Shown: positions 9,496 to 18,463 of the stretch, in pieces
Layout: each line of letters begins with the position of its first letter
Position numbering within the stretch: the stretch's first letter is position 1
Source: Demetria terragena DSM 11295
GTDB taxonomy: Bacteria > Actinomycetota > Actinomycetes > Actinomycetales > Dermatophilaceae
Direction of reading: 5' to 3'
Assembly: GCF_000376825.1 (NCBI RefSeq)
Contig: NZ_AQXW01000004.1
Coordinates: forward strand, 868,001-932,000
Length of the DNA stretch: 64,000 nt
Notes under the pieces: model-generated
Seen by the model: the letters and a program-made list of their open reading frames with translations, nothing else
Told to the model about the DNA's origin: nothing
The model's database searches: none
Program-made: the position numbers and the translations under genes

Positions 9496-10533
9496 GTGCG
9501 TGCGCTAGCGAAGACGAGCCCGGGACCGGGCCTGGAACTGATCGACCTTCCGGAGCCGACTTGCGGCAGCCGTGACGTCAAAATTCGGGTCCTCAAGGCA
9601 GGCCTCTGTGGCACCGACCTGCACCTTGAGGCCTGGGACGAATGGGCCGCGGCCACCGTCAAACCGCCGCAGATCATCGGCCACGAGTTCTACGGCGAGG
9701 TCGTCGAAGTCGGGTCCAGTGTCGACTCGGTGCGAGTCGGCCAACGGGCGTCCGGAGAGGGTCACGTCGTCTGTGGAGAGTGCCGCAACTGTCGGGCCGG
9801 CCGCCGCCATCTGTGCATCCGTACCGTCGGCATTGGCGTCAATCGTGACGGAGCGTTCGCCGATTACGTCGTGATACCTGCCAGCAACGTCTGGGTGCAG
9901 CCCGATGACCTCGATCCTGATGTCGGCGCCGTCTTCGATCCGTTCGGTAACGCCGCGCACACAGCGCTGTCCTTTCCGATCGCCGGGGAGGACGTTCTGG
10001 TCACCGGAGCGGGCCCCATCGGAGTGATGGGAGCCGCCATCGCGAAGCACGTCGGCGCACGGTACGTCGTCGTCACCGACGTCAGCGACTACCGGTTGGA
10101 GTTGGCGCGCGCGGCCGGTGCCGACAGGGTCGTCAACGTTGCTCGTGAACGCATCGCCGATGCGCAGCAATCCCTAGGAATGCGAGAGGGATTCGACATC
10201 GCGCTCGAGATGAGCGGGCATGCGTCGGCAGTCGAGGAGACGATCGCCAACATGAACCACGGCGGACGGATCGCCATGCTGGGCCTACCCGCCGCTCCCT
10301 TCCCAATCGACTGGGGCAAGGTCATCACGCACATGCTCGAGATCAAGGGCATCTACGGCCGCGAGATGTACGACACCTGGTATCGCATGAGCGCCATGCT
10401 CGCATCATCCGCGAGCCTGGAGACAGCCGTTCGATCGGTCATTACCCACCGCTTCCCCGCAGAGCAATGGCAGGACGCCTTCGACACCGCCCGATCGGGT
10501 GAGTGCGGCAAAGTGATCATGGACTGGAGCTAA
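9496..10533 (+). CDS. tdh: L-threonine 3-dehydrogenase
   Basis: A 345-residue zinc-dependent medium-chain dehydrogenase oxidising L-threonine to 2-amino-3-ketobutyrate with NAD+. Visible features are the catalytic zinc residues in CGTDLH and [12 protein letters not shown], the structural zinc cluster [15 protein letters not shown], and the NAD motif [11 protein letters not shown]. The GTG at 9496 gives the family-typical opening [14 protein letters not shown]; an ATG at 9433 would add 21 atypical residues. kbl follows, and the two enzymes act in sequence to make glycine plus acetyl-CoA. The stop codon lies in the first copy of a short tandem repeat. Glycine is also the expected end-product of betaine demethylation upstream, though a terminator separates the loci. 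Confidence 0.93.
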   Translation: MRALAKTSPGPGLELIDLPEPTCGSRDVKIRVLKAGLCGTDLHLEAWDEWAAATVKPPQIIGHEFYGEVVEVGSSVDSVRVGQRASGEGHVVCGECRNCRAGRRHLCIRTVGIGVNRDGAFADYVVIPASNVWVQPDDLDPDVGAVFDPFGNAAHTALSFPIAGEDVLVTGAGPIGVMGAAIAKHVGARYVVVTDVSDYRLELARAAGADRVVNVARERIADAQQSLGMREGFDIALEMSGHASAVEETIANMNHGGRIAMLGLPAAPFPIDWGKVITHMLEIKGIYGREMYDTWYRMSAMLASSASLETAVRSVITHRFPAEQWQDAFDTARSGECGKVIMDWS

Positions 10534-10578
10534 CCGCCGGTCGAGCTCAGCTAACCGCCGGTCGAGCCCGTCGAGACC
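10528..10578. repeat. 21-bp tandem duplication ending in a REP-like element
   Basis: The tdh stop codon region is duplicated with a 21-base period: AGCTAACCGCCGGTCGAGC occurs from 10528 and again from 10549. The second copy continues into a GC-rich inverted element at 10557-10578 (GGTCGAG...CTCGACC type). A near-identical element sits inside gatA at 50516-50537. Confidence 0.8.
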
Positions 10579-10588
10579 AAGGAGAACG

Positions 10589-11785
10589 ATGTACCTCATC
10601 AAGGACGACCTAGCCCGCGAGCTGAACGACATCGAAGAGGCCGGGCTCCTCAAGCGCGAGCGCCAGCTCACGTCTGCTCAGTCCGCGCATGTCACGACCA
10701 CTGAAACCGAGGCACTCAACTTCTGCGCAAACAACTATCTGGGGCTTGCCGATCACCCTGAGGTGCTGACTGCCGCACGAGATGCGTTGGACCAGTGGGG
10801 GTTTGGCATGGCGTCCGTACGCTTCATCTGCGGGACGCAATCGCAGCACCGCGACCTGGAAAAGCAGATCGCGGAGTTTGTGGGCCAAGAAGACGCGATC
10901 CTCTATTCGTCCTGCTTCGACGCCAATGGCGGCCTGTTTGAGGTGCTCTTCGGGGCCGAGGACGCGATCATCTCTGACGCCCTCAACCACGCCAGTCTCA
11001 TCGACGGCATCCGCCTCTCCAAGGCGCGTCGCTTCCGCTACGCCAACGCCGACCTGGCTGACCTACGCGCCCAGCTTGAGGCGGCACGCGGCGCGCGACG
11101 CACTGTCATCGTGACTGATGGCGTGTTCTCGATGGATGGCTTCTACGCACCGCTGGACGAAATCTGCACTCTGGCAGAGGAGTTCGGTGCCTTGGTGATG
11201 GTTGATGACTCGCACGCTGTCGGCTTCGTCGGAGATGGCGGTCGCGGGACGCCTGAACTCATGAAGGTCATGGATCGAGTCGACATCATCAGCGGAACGC
11301 TCGGTAAGGCACTCGGCGGAGCGTCCGGTGGCTATATCGCCGCGCGACGGGAAGTGGTCGACCTCCTGCGCCAGCGGTCGCGCCCGTACCTCTTCTCCAA
11401 CGCCGTGGCTCCCTCGGTGGTGGCCGGCTCACGCAAAGCACTCGAGTTGGCCGCGAGTTCAACCGAACAGCGCGAGGCGCTGGGCCGCAACACCACGCTG
11501 TTCCGCGAATTGATGGATGACGCCGGGTTCGAGTTACTCCCGGGCAGTCATCCGATCACGCCCGTCATGTTTCGTGGTGACGACGGGGCGCGCCAGGCGA
11601 GCCAGATCGCGGACGCCATGCTGGACCGCGGGGTCTATGTCATCGCCTTCTCCTACCCCGTTGTCCCCAAGGGGCAGGCTCGGATCCGGGTCCAACTGTC
11701 CGCGGCCCACAGCGAGGAGGACGTACGCACCTGCGTCGCAGCCTTCATCGCCGCCCGGGACGACGTCCTCGCCCCCGGCAACTAA
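10589..11785 (+). CDS. kbl: Glycine C-acetyltransferase (2-amino-3-ketobutyrate CoA ligase)
   Basis: A 398-residue PLP enzyme of the alpha-oxoamine synthase family. It cleaves 2-amino-3-ketobutyrate with CoA to glycine and acetyl-CoA, completing threonine degradation begun by Tdh. The PLP lysine is Lys240 in [14 protein letters not shown]; other conserved elements are [23 protein letters not shown] and [11 protein letters not shown]. Length equals E. coli Kbl. AAGGAG sits four bases before the ATG. The gene ends directly in a very long perfect palindrome whose left arm begins with the TAA stop. Confidence 0.95.
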   Translation: MYLIKDDLARELNDIEEAGLLKRERQLTSAQSAHVTTTETEALNFCANNYLGLADHPEVLTAARDALDQWGFGMASVRFICGTQSQHRDLEKQIAEFVGQEDAILYSSCFDANGGLFEVLFGAEDAIISDALNHASLIDGIRLSKARRFRYANADLADLRAQLEAARGARRTVIVTDGVFSMDGFYAPLDEICTLAEEFGALVMVDDSHAVGFVGDGGRGTPELMKVMDRVDIISGTLGKALGGASGGYIAARREVVDLLRQRSRPYLFSNAVAPSVVAGSRKALELAASSTEQREALGRNTTLFRELMDDAGFELLPGSHPITPVMFRGDDGARQASQIADAMLDRGVYVIAFSYPVVPKGQARIRVQLSAAHSEEDVRTCVAAFIAARDDVLAPGN

Positions 11786-11842
11786 CTGCGTTAGGTGCCC
11801 TTGACTGGGAAATTTCCCGGTCAAGGGCACCTAACGCAGTTA
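11783..11842. terminator. Very long bidirectional hairpin terminator starting at the kbl stop codon
   Basis: Two 30-base arms (11783-11812 and 11813-11842) are complementary throughout except one G·U pair, with AAATTT at the centre. The first three bases are the kbl TAA, and the right arm ends 12 bases before the end of the convergent GroES-like gene. It probably terminates both convergent units. Confidence 0.85.
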
Positions 11843-11853
11843 GATCCTCCTGG

Positions 11854-12192
11854 TCAGAGGTAGAGGCCGGTGCCTGAACCCGCGGTGTCGCGCTCCTCGC
11901 CGACGGCGTGGATGTCGCGCTCACGCATCAGCAGGAAGTCCTTGGATTGCAATTCGACCTCAGCAAGATCCTCGGGATCGAAGAGCACACGGTCGCCCAG
12001 CCCGACCTGGCGTACGTGAGCGCCAATGGCGACCACGGCGCCCCACGAGAGTCGGCGCCCCACGCTTGCCGTCGCCGGGATGACGATCCCGCCTCCGGAC
12101 TTGCGCTCCCCTGCCTCATCGGATTGCGACACCAGAACGCGGTCGTGCAGCATCCGGATCGGGAGATTCCCGGAGGTTGCGGGCTCAGCCAC
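11854..12192 (-). CDS. GroES-like co-chaperonin (Cpn10 family), orphan
   Basis: A 112-residue Cpn10-fold protein. The opening LHDRVLVSQSDE, the glycine-rich mobile-loop region (GERKSGGGIVIPATA) and GDRVLFDPEDL follow the GroES pattern, but the sequence diverges from housekeeping GroES and has an extra C-terminal tail. No groEL is present in the window. The GTG at 12192 lies inside the end of the upstream DUF3618 gene (8-base overlap), implying coupled translation. It could be a second, specialised co-chaperonin or could have lost GroEL binding; sequence alone does not decide. Confidence 0.8.
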   Translation of the reverse strand: MAEPATSGNLPIRMLHDRVLVSQSDEAGERKSGGGIVIPATASVGRRLSWGAVVAIGAHVRQVGLGDRVLFDPEDLAEVELQSKDFLLMRERDIHAVGEERDTAGSGTGLYL

Positions 12193-12454
12193 GAGCGCGG
12201 CGGATCAGTGCGATCAGCACCACCGCAGCGAGCACTCCACCGGCGATGGTGCCGACCTTCTTTGAGTCGAACTCGCCGTCGGGCGTGTGCGTCGCGTCGT
12301 GCACCTTGAGCTTGACGTCCTCGGTCTGGCGCTTGACCAGTTCCTTGGGCTGGGCGCGGAACGCCAGTTCGTCGATGGTGGACGCCAGGCGATTACGGCT
12401 CGCCGCGAGGTCAGCCTCGATTTCCTTGGCGGTCTTGGCGCGCTGCTCAGCCAT
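12185..12454 (-). CDS. DUF3618 family membrane-anchored protein
   Basis: An 89-residue protein with a charged helical N-terminal part (residues ~1-60, containing IEADLAASRNRLASTIDEL, the DUF3618 hallmark) and one C-terminal membrane segment (VGTIAGGVLAAVVLIALI) followed by RRARG. The family is actinobacterial and of unknown function. The ATG at 12454 is preceded by AAGGAG. Its last codons overlap the GroES-like gene, and a Bcp peroxiredoxin is divergent. Confidence 0.85.
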   Translation of the reverse strand: MAEQRAKTAKEIEADLAASRNRLASTIDELAFRAQPKELVKRQTEDVKLKVHDATHTPDGEFDSKKVGTIAGGVLAAVVLIALIRRARG

Positions 12455-12530
12455 GGGTAACTCCTTTGTCGTCGGACCTGGATGCGACCCTAACCTAGGC
12501 ACCCCACCGCACGACGAAGAGAGGCACCTC

Positions 12531-13001
12531 ATGACACGACTTGAGACAGGCGACGCCGCACCCGAGTTCACTCTGACGAGTGACAAAGGGCAGGAGGTCT
12601 CGCTGTCCGACTACCGCGGCCGCAAACTCGTGATCTTCTTCTATCCGGCCGCCATGACACCGGGATGCACCAAGGAAGCCTGCGACTTCCGGGATTCCTT
12701 GGAGCCGCTTCGCCAGGCGGGCTACGACGTCGTCGGCATCTCGCCCGACTCCCCCGACAAACTGGCCGAGTTCGCCGGGCTGGAATCGCTGACCTATCCG
12801 CTGCTGGCCGACCCGGACAAGGCGGTCCTTGAGGCGTACGGCGCCTACGGCGAGAAGAAGCTGTACGGCAAGGTCGTCGTCGGTGTCATCCGCTCAACCA
12901 TCGTGGTCGATGAGGACGGCAAGGTCGCGCTCGCGCGCTACAACGTCAAGGCCACGGGCCACGTCGCCTCGCTGTCCAAGCAGCTCAAGGTCGCGGTGTA
13001 A
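12531..13001 (+). CDS. bcp: Thioredoxin-dependent peroxiredoxin, Bcp type
   Basis: A 156-residue peroxiredoxin reducing H2O2 and organic hydroperoxides. The peroxidatic cysteine is in YPAAMTPGCTKEACDFRD, with the second Cys five residues on, the Bcp/PrxQ arrangement. ATG at 12531 is preceded by GAGAGGCAC. It is divergent from DUF3618–GroES and convergent with the GntP permease gene, which ends 21 bases away. Confidence 0.93.
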   Translation: MTRLETGDAAPEFTLTSDKGQEVSLSDYRGRKLVIFFYPAAMTPGCTKEACDFRDSLEPLRQAGYDVVGISPDSPDKLAEFAGLESLTYPLLADPDKAVLEAYGAYGEKKLYGKVVVGVIRSTIVVDEDGKVALARYNVKATGHVASLSKQLKVAV

Positions 13002-13022
13002 CCGGCTCGGGAGACGAACCGG

Positions 13023-14447
13023 CTAGAGGACCGTACCCAGCGCGAGCACCATGGGCAGCGACACGATCGCGCCCAGGCTCGTCGCGACGGTCAGCGTCTT
13101 CAGCGCACCAGAGGTCGACAGCCCCAGCAGCGACTTGAACATCCAGAAGAAGTTGCTGTTGACGTGCAGGGCGAACATCGCGCCAGAGGCGATCGCGAGT
13201 GCGATCGCCACTGGCTCGACGCCCGTCGAGGCCACCACCGGGGCGATAATTCCCGCTGCGGTGATCGCGCCGACCGAGACCGAACCGATCGCAAAGTGCA
13301 AGACAGCGGCGATGAACCAGGCGAGCACGATGGCCACGAAGGCAGGCGCACCGGAATCGGCGGAGAAGAGTTCGCCGAGCGTCTTGTCCAGGCCGGTCGC
13401 GGTGATCACGGCACCCAAAGAGCCGCCGATACCGGTAATCAACAGGATCTCACCCGTCGTCTTGAAGCCGCGCGAGAGCGCGTCATCCGTGCGATTGCCC
13501 CCGAGCGCGCGGCGCCCAATCCCAAAGGCGATGAGCAACCCGACGAACAACGCAAAGTTGGCGTCGCCGACGAACGCGATGAACGGGTTGGAAAAGGACA
13601 AAACGTCCGCGAACGCGCCGAAGGCGATCATCACCAGCGGGACCAAGATCGGGAGCAGCCGCACGACCAGTGGCAGCGCCATAGCGCGTTTTGGAACCAA
13701 CTCTCCATCTTCAGTCCGCGCCGCCTCAGGTTCAGTAGCAGCGCCCGCCTGGGACAGGAGACGCTCCTGGAAGACGGCGTGCTCCGGGTGATCTGGGTGC
13801 TCGACCTCGCTGGGATCAATGTCCTTGTGGGGGTTCCACATGCGCTCAGACCTCAGCAGCTGACGGAACAGCCACGTCACCAGGAGTGCTGTTGCCAGCC
13901 CGATCGGCACCCCAAAGAGCAGGTAGGTGCCTAGCGACACCTTCAGCAGACCTGTGACGGCAACGGCCGCCAGCCCGGGAACCACGAAGACATAGCCAGC
14001 GAAGATGCCGACGCCAAGGGCAGCCGCCAGCCAGGGCAGGCCAGTTCGCTTGTCCACCACGGGCGCGGCTTGACGCGCCATCGGAGCCGCTAGCACGACC
14101 TGCACGTCAACGTAGATCGAGGGAAAGATGGTCGCCAGCGCGGCGCTAATGGCGTACGGCAACCGGCCGCCGACTTTCTGAGCGATCACCGAGACCAGCG
14201 TGGCGAACGTTCCCGTCGACTGCAGCAGCGAGCCGATCAGGACGCCGAACCCAATGAGGAGTCCGACCTCGGTCATGATCTCGCCGAATCCGCCAGTGAT
14301 CTCCTCGACGGTCTTGGCGAAGCCAAGACCGGCAGCCAGGCCCAAGTAGAGCGAGGCCACCACCAACGAGATCACCGGATCGATCCGGAATCGAATGATC
14401 ATGATGATGGCGGCGCCGATGGCTATGGCGGTGTGCAGGATCTCCAC
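13023..14447 (-). CDS. GntP family gluconate-type permease
   Basis: A 474-residue membrane transporter with ~12-14 hydrophobic segments and the GntP family layout, including a central hydrophilic loop (~residues 210-250). Members import gluconate or related sugar acids with protons; the substrate here is unknown. The GTG start at 14447 is supported by AAGGAG seven bases upstream, whereas the open frame's first ATG (14510) has no such site. It is monocistronic: no sugar-acid kinase or dehydrogenase gene lies beside it. Confidence 0.88.
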   Translation of the reverse strand: MEILHTAIAIGAAIIMIIRFRIDPVISLVVASLYLGLAAGLGFAKTVEEITGGFGEIMTEVGLLIGFGVLIGSLLQSTGTFATLVSVIAQKVGGRLPYAISAALATIFPSIYVDVQVVLAAPMARQAAPVVDKRTGLPWLAAALGVGIFAGYVFVVPGLAAVAVTGLLKVSLGTYLLFGVPIGLATALLVTWLFRQLLRSERMWNPHKDIDPSEVEHPDHPEHAVFQERLLSQAGAATEPEAARTEDGELVPKRAMALPLVVRLLPILVPLVMIAFGAFADVLSFSNPFIAFVGDANFALFVGLLIAFGIGRRALGGNRTDDALSRGFKTTGEILLITGIGGSLGAVITATGLDKTLGELFSADSGAPAFVAIVLAWFIAAVLHFAIGSVSVGAITAAGIIAPVVASTGVEPVAIALAIASGAMFALHVNSNFFWMFKSLLGLSTSGALKTLTVATSLGAIVSLPMVLALGTVL

Positions 14448-14561
14448 GGCTGCTCCTTCTTGATTCGGCAGGTTTCGGCGACTGTAGTCACGGGGCTTAT
14501 CGCACGTCACAGGGCGCCTGCCCGCACCACCAAATCGTGCCCTGTCTAGGCTAGGCGGCGC

Positions 14562-14643
14562 GCGCGAGTGGCGGAATTGGCAGACGCGCCAGGTTTAGGT
14601 CCTGGTGCCTTCGGGTGTGCGGGTTCGAGTCCCGCCTCGCGCA
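14562..14643 (+). tRNA. tRNA-Leu (anticodon TAG)
   Basis: Type II tRNA with acceptor stem GCGCGAG/CTCGCGC and discriminator A. Anticodon stem CCAGG/CCTGG encloses loop TTTAGGT, anticodon TAG. A variable arm (TGCCTTCGGGTG) and T arm GGGTTCGAGTCCC are present. CCA is not encoded. Confidence 0.95.
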
Positions 14644-14675
14644 CAGACGTGGCGTGCTGGTCGGCACCGACGGCC

Positions 14676-16235
14676 CTAGTCGGTGACGGTGACCTCGATG
14701 GTGTGGTGACCGGCCGAGCCATCTGGCGCTGGTGGGGCGAAGTCCGGTGTTTGCCACTCGCCCGTGCGGTCTTGGGCGCGTACGGCCAGGCGATAGGTCC
14801 CCGGCCGCGCTTCCCAGCGGTAGACCCACTGCCGCCAGACGTCGACATTGGCCTCGGCGCCGAGCCGTGCGGCGCGCCACGGGCCGTCATCGACGCGCAC
14901 CTGTACGGCGCGGATGCCGACGTGCTGCGCCCACGCCACTCCGGCCACGGCAACCGAACCGGCCTTCACCGAGGCCCTCTCGGCCGGGACGTCGATACGG
15001 GAGGAGGTCTTCACGGGTCCACGCGCGGACCAGCCTCGCGGAGTCCAGTAGCCCTCATCCGCATCGAAGGTCGTGACCTTCAGGTCGGTAACCCACTTGG
15101 TGGCGCTGACATAGCCATACAAACCAGGGACGACTAGGCGAACGGGGAAACCATGCTCGGCAGTCAGCGCCTGGCGGTTCATCGCGACGGCAATAAGCGC
15201 ATTGCGATCGTCCGTGAGTGCTGACATCGGCGTTCCAGCGGTCCACCCGTCGACACTTGTCGATAGGACCATGTCAGCGCCCGCCTTGACCCCCGCTTCT
15301 TTCAGCAGTTCGCGTACCGGCCACCCGGTCCAGATCGCATTGCCGTTGAGCGTGCCACCCACCTCGTTGGACACACACATGAGCGTGACCATCGCCTCTT
15401 GCATCGGCTTGGAAAGCAAGGTTTCCCAGTCGAGTTCAACCTCGCGATCCACCATTCCGTGCACCCGCAATCGCCATTCGCTCGGGTCGACCTGCGGGAC
15501 GCTGAAGGCGGTGTCGATGCGATAGAAGTCGGCCTGCGGAACCACGAACGGAGTGACGCCTCGGACGCCGACGTCCGCCTCGACCGGTGCCTTCACCCGT
15601 CGCGCCACCGATGGCAGCACAAAGCGCTCGCGCGCCACATCCACCGCGCGTCGGCTTGTGCTGACCCACTGGCCGCCCAGCGCCGCCAATGCGCCCACCG
15701 CGGCTCCGCCAGCTGCCAGGGCAAGCACCGAGCGTCGCCCTGGACTACCCGGCTGACCGGCCTCAGAGTTCAAGCGCTCAGCCTCGCTCCGGTCGGCGAG
15801 CGCACTCAGCAGACCTAGCCCGCAGAGCGTGCCGATGACCGTCGGTATGCCATCCGGCCAGGCCGCGCCCGGTCGGGTCATGACCGCCGCCAGGCCTACG
15901 GCGCCCAGTGCCGCGTACGCACCGAAGGCCCAGGGGCGACGGCGCACCAGGAGCACGCCCACGACGGCGCAGACACCCGCCAATACGAGCGCCATTCCCA
16001 TGCCGAGAACCAGTTTGTCGCTGGTCCCGAAGGTGTCGATCGCGAAGTCTTTCAACCACGCTGGGGTTCGGTCGATGAAGGCGCCACCGACGGCGAGCAC
16101 GGGTGACGGCTCGCTGCCTGACCAGCCGAATCGAGTGATCAGGCCCGCGAAGAGCTCGCCCACGCCAAGCGTGAGGGCGCCGGCCGCCAGCCCGTAAGGG
16201 GCACCCTTGGCGATGTCGTGCCGAAGACCGTCCAT
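14676..16235 (-). CDS. Membrane-anchored molybdopterin-dependent oxidoreductase (sulfite oxidase family)
   Basis: A 519-residue protein. Residues ~1-200 contain about five membrane segments. Residues ~230-430 form the molybdopterin-binding fold, with the Mo-ligating cysteine in LMCVSNEVGGTLNG and FPVRLVVPGLYGY. The last ~90 residues form the Ig-like dimerisation domain. A second twin-Arg-like stretch (GRRSVLALAAGGAA) precedes the soluble domain, which presumably faces outside. The substrate is not predictable; sulfite oxidase and YedY-like reductase activities are both possible. It starts one base after the rdgB stop and so probably shares its transcript. Confidence 0.85.
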   Translation of the reverse strand: MDGLRHDIAKGAPYGLAAGALTLGVGELFAGLITRFGWSGSEPSPVLAVGGAFIDRTPAWLKDFAIDTFGTSDKLVLGMGMALVLAGVCAVVGVLLVRRRPWAFGAYAALGAVGLAAVMTRPGAAWPDGIPTVIGTLCGLGLLSALADRSEAERLNSEAGQPGSPGRRSVLALAAGGAAVGALAALGGQWVSTSRRAVDVARERFVLPSVARRVKAPVEADVGVRGVTPFVVPQADFYRIDTAFSVPQVDPSEWRLRVHGMVDREVELDWETLLSKPMQEAMVTLMCVSNEVGGTLNGNAIWTGWPVRELLKEAGVKAGADMVLSTSVDGWTAGTPMSALTDDRNALIAVAMNRQALTAEHGFPVRLVVPGLYGYVSATKWVTDLKVTTFDADEGYWTPRGWSARGPVKTSSRIDVPAERASVKAGSVAVAGVAWAQHVGIRAVQVRVDDGPWRAARLGAEANVDVWRQWVYRWEARPGTYRLAVRAQDRTGEWQTPDFAPPAPDGSAGHHTIEVTVTD

Positions 16236-16236
16236 G

Positions 16237-16845
16237 TCAGGAACCCAGGAGGTCCACGAGGTCCGGGATCAACGCGCGAAAGGCGTTGCCCCGGTGTGAG
16301 ATCGCGTTCTTCTCGGCGTCTGTGTATTCCGCCAGAGTGCGACCATCTGGCAGTTCAAAGATTGGGTCATAGCCAAAACCGTTGGCACCGCGTTGGGTTC
16401 GCGTGAGTCGGCCCTCGACGCGGCCGGCACGCACTCGCTCGGTCCCGTCCGGCATGGTCAACACGACAGTGCTGGAGAAGTGCGCGGTCAGGCGTTCCTC
16501 ATCCACCTCAGCAAGTTGGGCGAGCAGCAGGTCAATATTGGCCTGATCGTCGCCTGAGCGCCCGGACCACATCGCGCTCCACACTCCGGGAGCGGCTCCG
16601 AGAACGTCAACCGTCAAGCCCGAATCATCAGCAATCACAGGAAGTTTCGTGCTCGATGCGACCGCAGCCGACTTAAGTCGAGAATTCTCCTCGAAGGTGA
16701 CACCAGTCTCGGCGACTTCTGGAACGCCCTGCAGATCACCGACGCCGATAACCTCGAGATGTGCGAGGTCTGGCACTTCGGCGAGCAGCTGTCTTAGCTC
16801 TTTGACCTTGCCTTGGTTGCGGGTCGCCAGGACGAGTCTGTCCAT
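16237..16845 (-). CDS. rdgB: Non-canonical purine NTP pyrophosphatase (RdgB/HAM1)
   Basis: A 202-residue house-cleaning enzyme hydrolysing XTP, dITP and ITP to monophosphates. The N-terminal ATRNQGKVKELRQLL, the acidic VIADDSGLTVDVL and C-terminal ISHRGNAFRAL are diagnostic. The ATG overlaps the rph stop as TGATG. The order rph–rdgB is conserved in mycobacteria (Rv1340–Rv1341). Confidence 0.95.
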   Translation of the reverse strand: MDRLVLATRNQGKVKELRQLLAEVPDLAHLEVIGVGDLQGVPEVAETGVTFEENSRLKSAAVASSTKLPVIADDSGLTVDVLGAAPGVWSAMWSGRSGDDQANIDLLLAQLAEVDEERLTAHFSSTVVLTMPDGTERVRAGRVEGRLTRTQRGANGFGYDPIFELPDGRTLAEYTDAEKNAISHRGNAFRALIPDLVDLLGS

Positions 16846-17603
16846 CAGATCGAGCGCTCGCGCGCCGGAGCGTCAAGTGCTGCCTGCTGACGGACGGTGA
16901 GGTCGGCAATACCTTTGGTGGCGATGTCGAGCAGAGCATCCAACTCGGCACGATCGAAGGCGGCACCCTCGGCGGTGCCCTGCACCTCGACAAAGGTGCC
17001 TTCCCCGGTCATCACGACGTTCATGTCGGTTCCGGCAGTGGAGTCCTCGACGTAGTCCAGGTCCAAGACCGGCCGACCGTCGATGATGCCAACGCTGACG
17101 GCAGCAACCGAACCGGTCAAGGGCTTGGCTGACTGCTTGATCAGCCCTCGGCTGCGGGCATCTTCGATCGCATCGACCAGCGCAACGTAGGCACCGGTGA
17201 TTGAGGCCGTGCGCGTCCCGCCGTCGGCCTGCAAGACGTCGCAGTCCAGCACGAGGGTGTTCTCACCCAGCGCTTCCATGTCGATTACGGCGCGCAGGCT
17301 GCGGCCAATGAGTCGGGAGATCTCGTGCGTACGACCGCCCACCTTGCCCTTACGCGCTTCGCGGTCCGAGCGGGTGTTGGTCGAGCGCGGCAGCATCTCG
17401 TACTCCGAGGTGACCCAGCCTTTACCTTGGCCTTTCAGCCAGCGCGGCACGCCCTCGGTGAAGGATGCGGCGCACAGCACCCGAGTACGTCCGAACTCCA
17501 CGAGCACACTGCCTTCGGCGTGGTCCAACCAGTTGCGTGTCAGACGCACCTCCCGCAGGTGGTCAGGTGCGCGTCCGTCATGGCGAGGGGTCGAATCAGT
17601 CAT
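16845..17603 (-). CDS. rph: Ribonuclease PH
   Basis: A 252-residue phosphorolytic 3'-5' exoribonuclease that trims tRNA 3' ends. Family sequences are clear: [38 protein letters not shown] and [19 protein letters not shown]. It lies between the MBL phosphodiesterase gene (86 bases upstream) and rdgB (overlapping). Confidence 0.96.
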   Translation of the reverse strand: MTDSTPRHDGRAPDHLREVRLTRNWLDHAEGSVLVEFGRTRVLCAASFTEGVPRWLKGQGKGWVTSEYEMLPRSTNTRSDREARKGKVGGRTHEISRLIGRSLRAVIDMEALGENTLVLDCDVLQADGGTRTASITGAYVALVDAIEDARSRGLIKQSAKPLTGSVAAVSVGIIDGRPVLDLDYVEDSTAGTDMNVVMTGEGTFVEVQGTAEGAAFDRAELDALLDIATKGIADLTVRQQAALDAPARERSI

Positions 17604-17689
17604 ACCCCGAGCCTAGATCCCGCGGCTCTGCACACCTTCGGCAAGGCCTTACGACTCCGTGACGCTTGGCGCGCCGAGGAGGGCGGCGC

Positions 17690-18463
17690 CTACAGCTCGT
17701 AGGTCCGACCAGCCTCAGCAAGCTCGACTTCGCCGGGCCACACCTCAGCGGCCTGCGCGCGACAGATTTCTGGGTCGTTCCACGCCGGAATATGGGTCAG
17801 CATCAGTCGCCGTACGCCGCCGGCATCGACCGCGGCCTGAGCCGCCCGGCTGCCACTGAGGTGGATGCCCACGACCTCGTCGCGGCCATCGATGTAGGCC
17901 GAATCGGTCAGCGCAAGCGTCGCTCCTTGAAGGAGTGCATTGAGCTGAGGAGTGGAGTCAGTGTCGCCGGTATAGGCCAGCACCGCACCGTCTGCCTCGA
18001 CCCGAATCCCGTAGGCCTCCACCGGATGCTCGACCCGATGAGGAGTCAGCGTGAACGGGCCCACGGTGAAGGACTCCTGATGCGCCAGGTCGTGAAAATC
18101 GAACCGGTCGCGCAGGTGCTCTGGCTTCTCTTCATCATCGAGCGCGTGCACCCGGCTCAACCGGGCCGCAGCACCATCTGGCGCGTGCACCGGCAGCATC
18201 GGCATCACGCCATCAGGGTGGAAAGTGCGCACGATGTAGTAGCCGGCGAGGTCGACACAGTGATCGGGGTGGAGGTGACTAATCACGACAGCGTCGACAT
18301 CTGCTGGGTCAAGATGGCGATGCAGTGCGCCCAGCGCTCCGTTACCGAGGTCCAGGAGCACACTCCAGGTGCGGCCGGCGTGCTCGGCCTGCACGAGGTA
18401 GCACGATGCGGCTGAGTCGGGACCGGCGAATGAGCCCGCGCATCCGACGACGGTCAATCTCAT
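17690..18463 (-). CDS. MBL-fold hydrolase, Rv1339-like cyclic nucleotide phosphodiesterase
   Basis: A 257-residue metallo-beta-lactamase-fold protein with the metal motif [12 protein letters not shown], a later ligand Asp in AYTGDTD, and a C-terminal LTHIPAW. The order murI–this gene–rph–rdgB equals mycobacterial Rv1338–Rv1341. Rv1339 has been reported to hydrolyse cAMP as an atypical class II phosphodiesterase, so cyclic nucleotide turnover is the best guess; this rests on synteny and family. The ATG overlaps the murI stop by four bases. Confidence 0.85.
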   Translation of the reverse strand: MRLTVVGCAGSFAGPDSAASCYLVQAEHAGRTWSVLLDLGNGALGALHRHLDPADVDAVVISHLHPDHCVDLAGYYIVRTFHPDGVMPMLPVHAPDGAAARLSRVHALDDEEKPEHLRDRFDFHDLAHQESFTVGPFTLTPHRVEHPVEAYGIRVEADGAVLAYTGDTDSTPQLNALLQGATLALTDSAYIDGRDEVVGIHLSGSRAAQAAVDAGGVRRLMLTHIPAWNDPEICRAQAAEVWPGEVELAEAGRTYEL

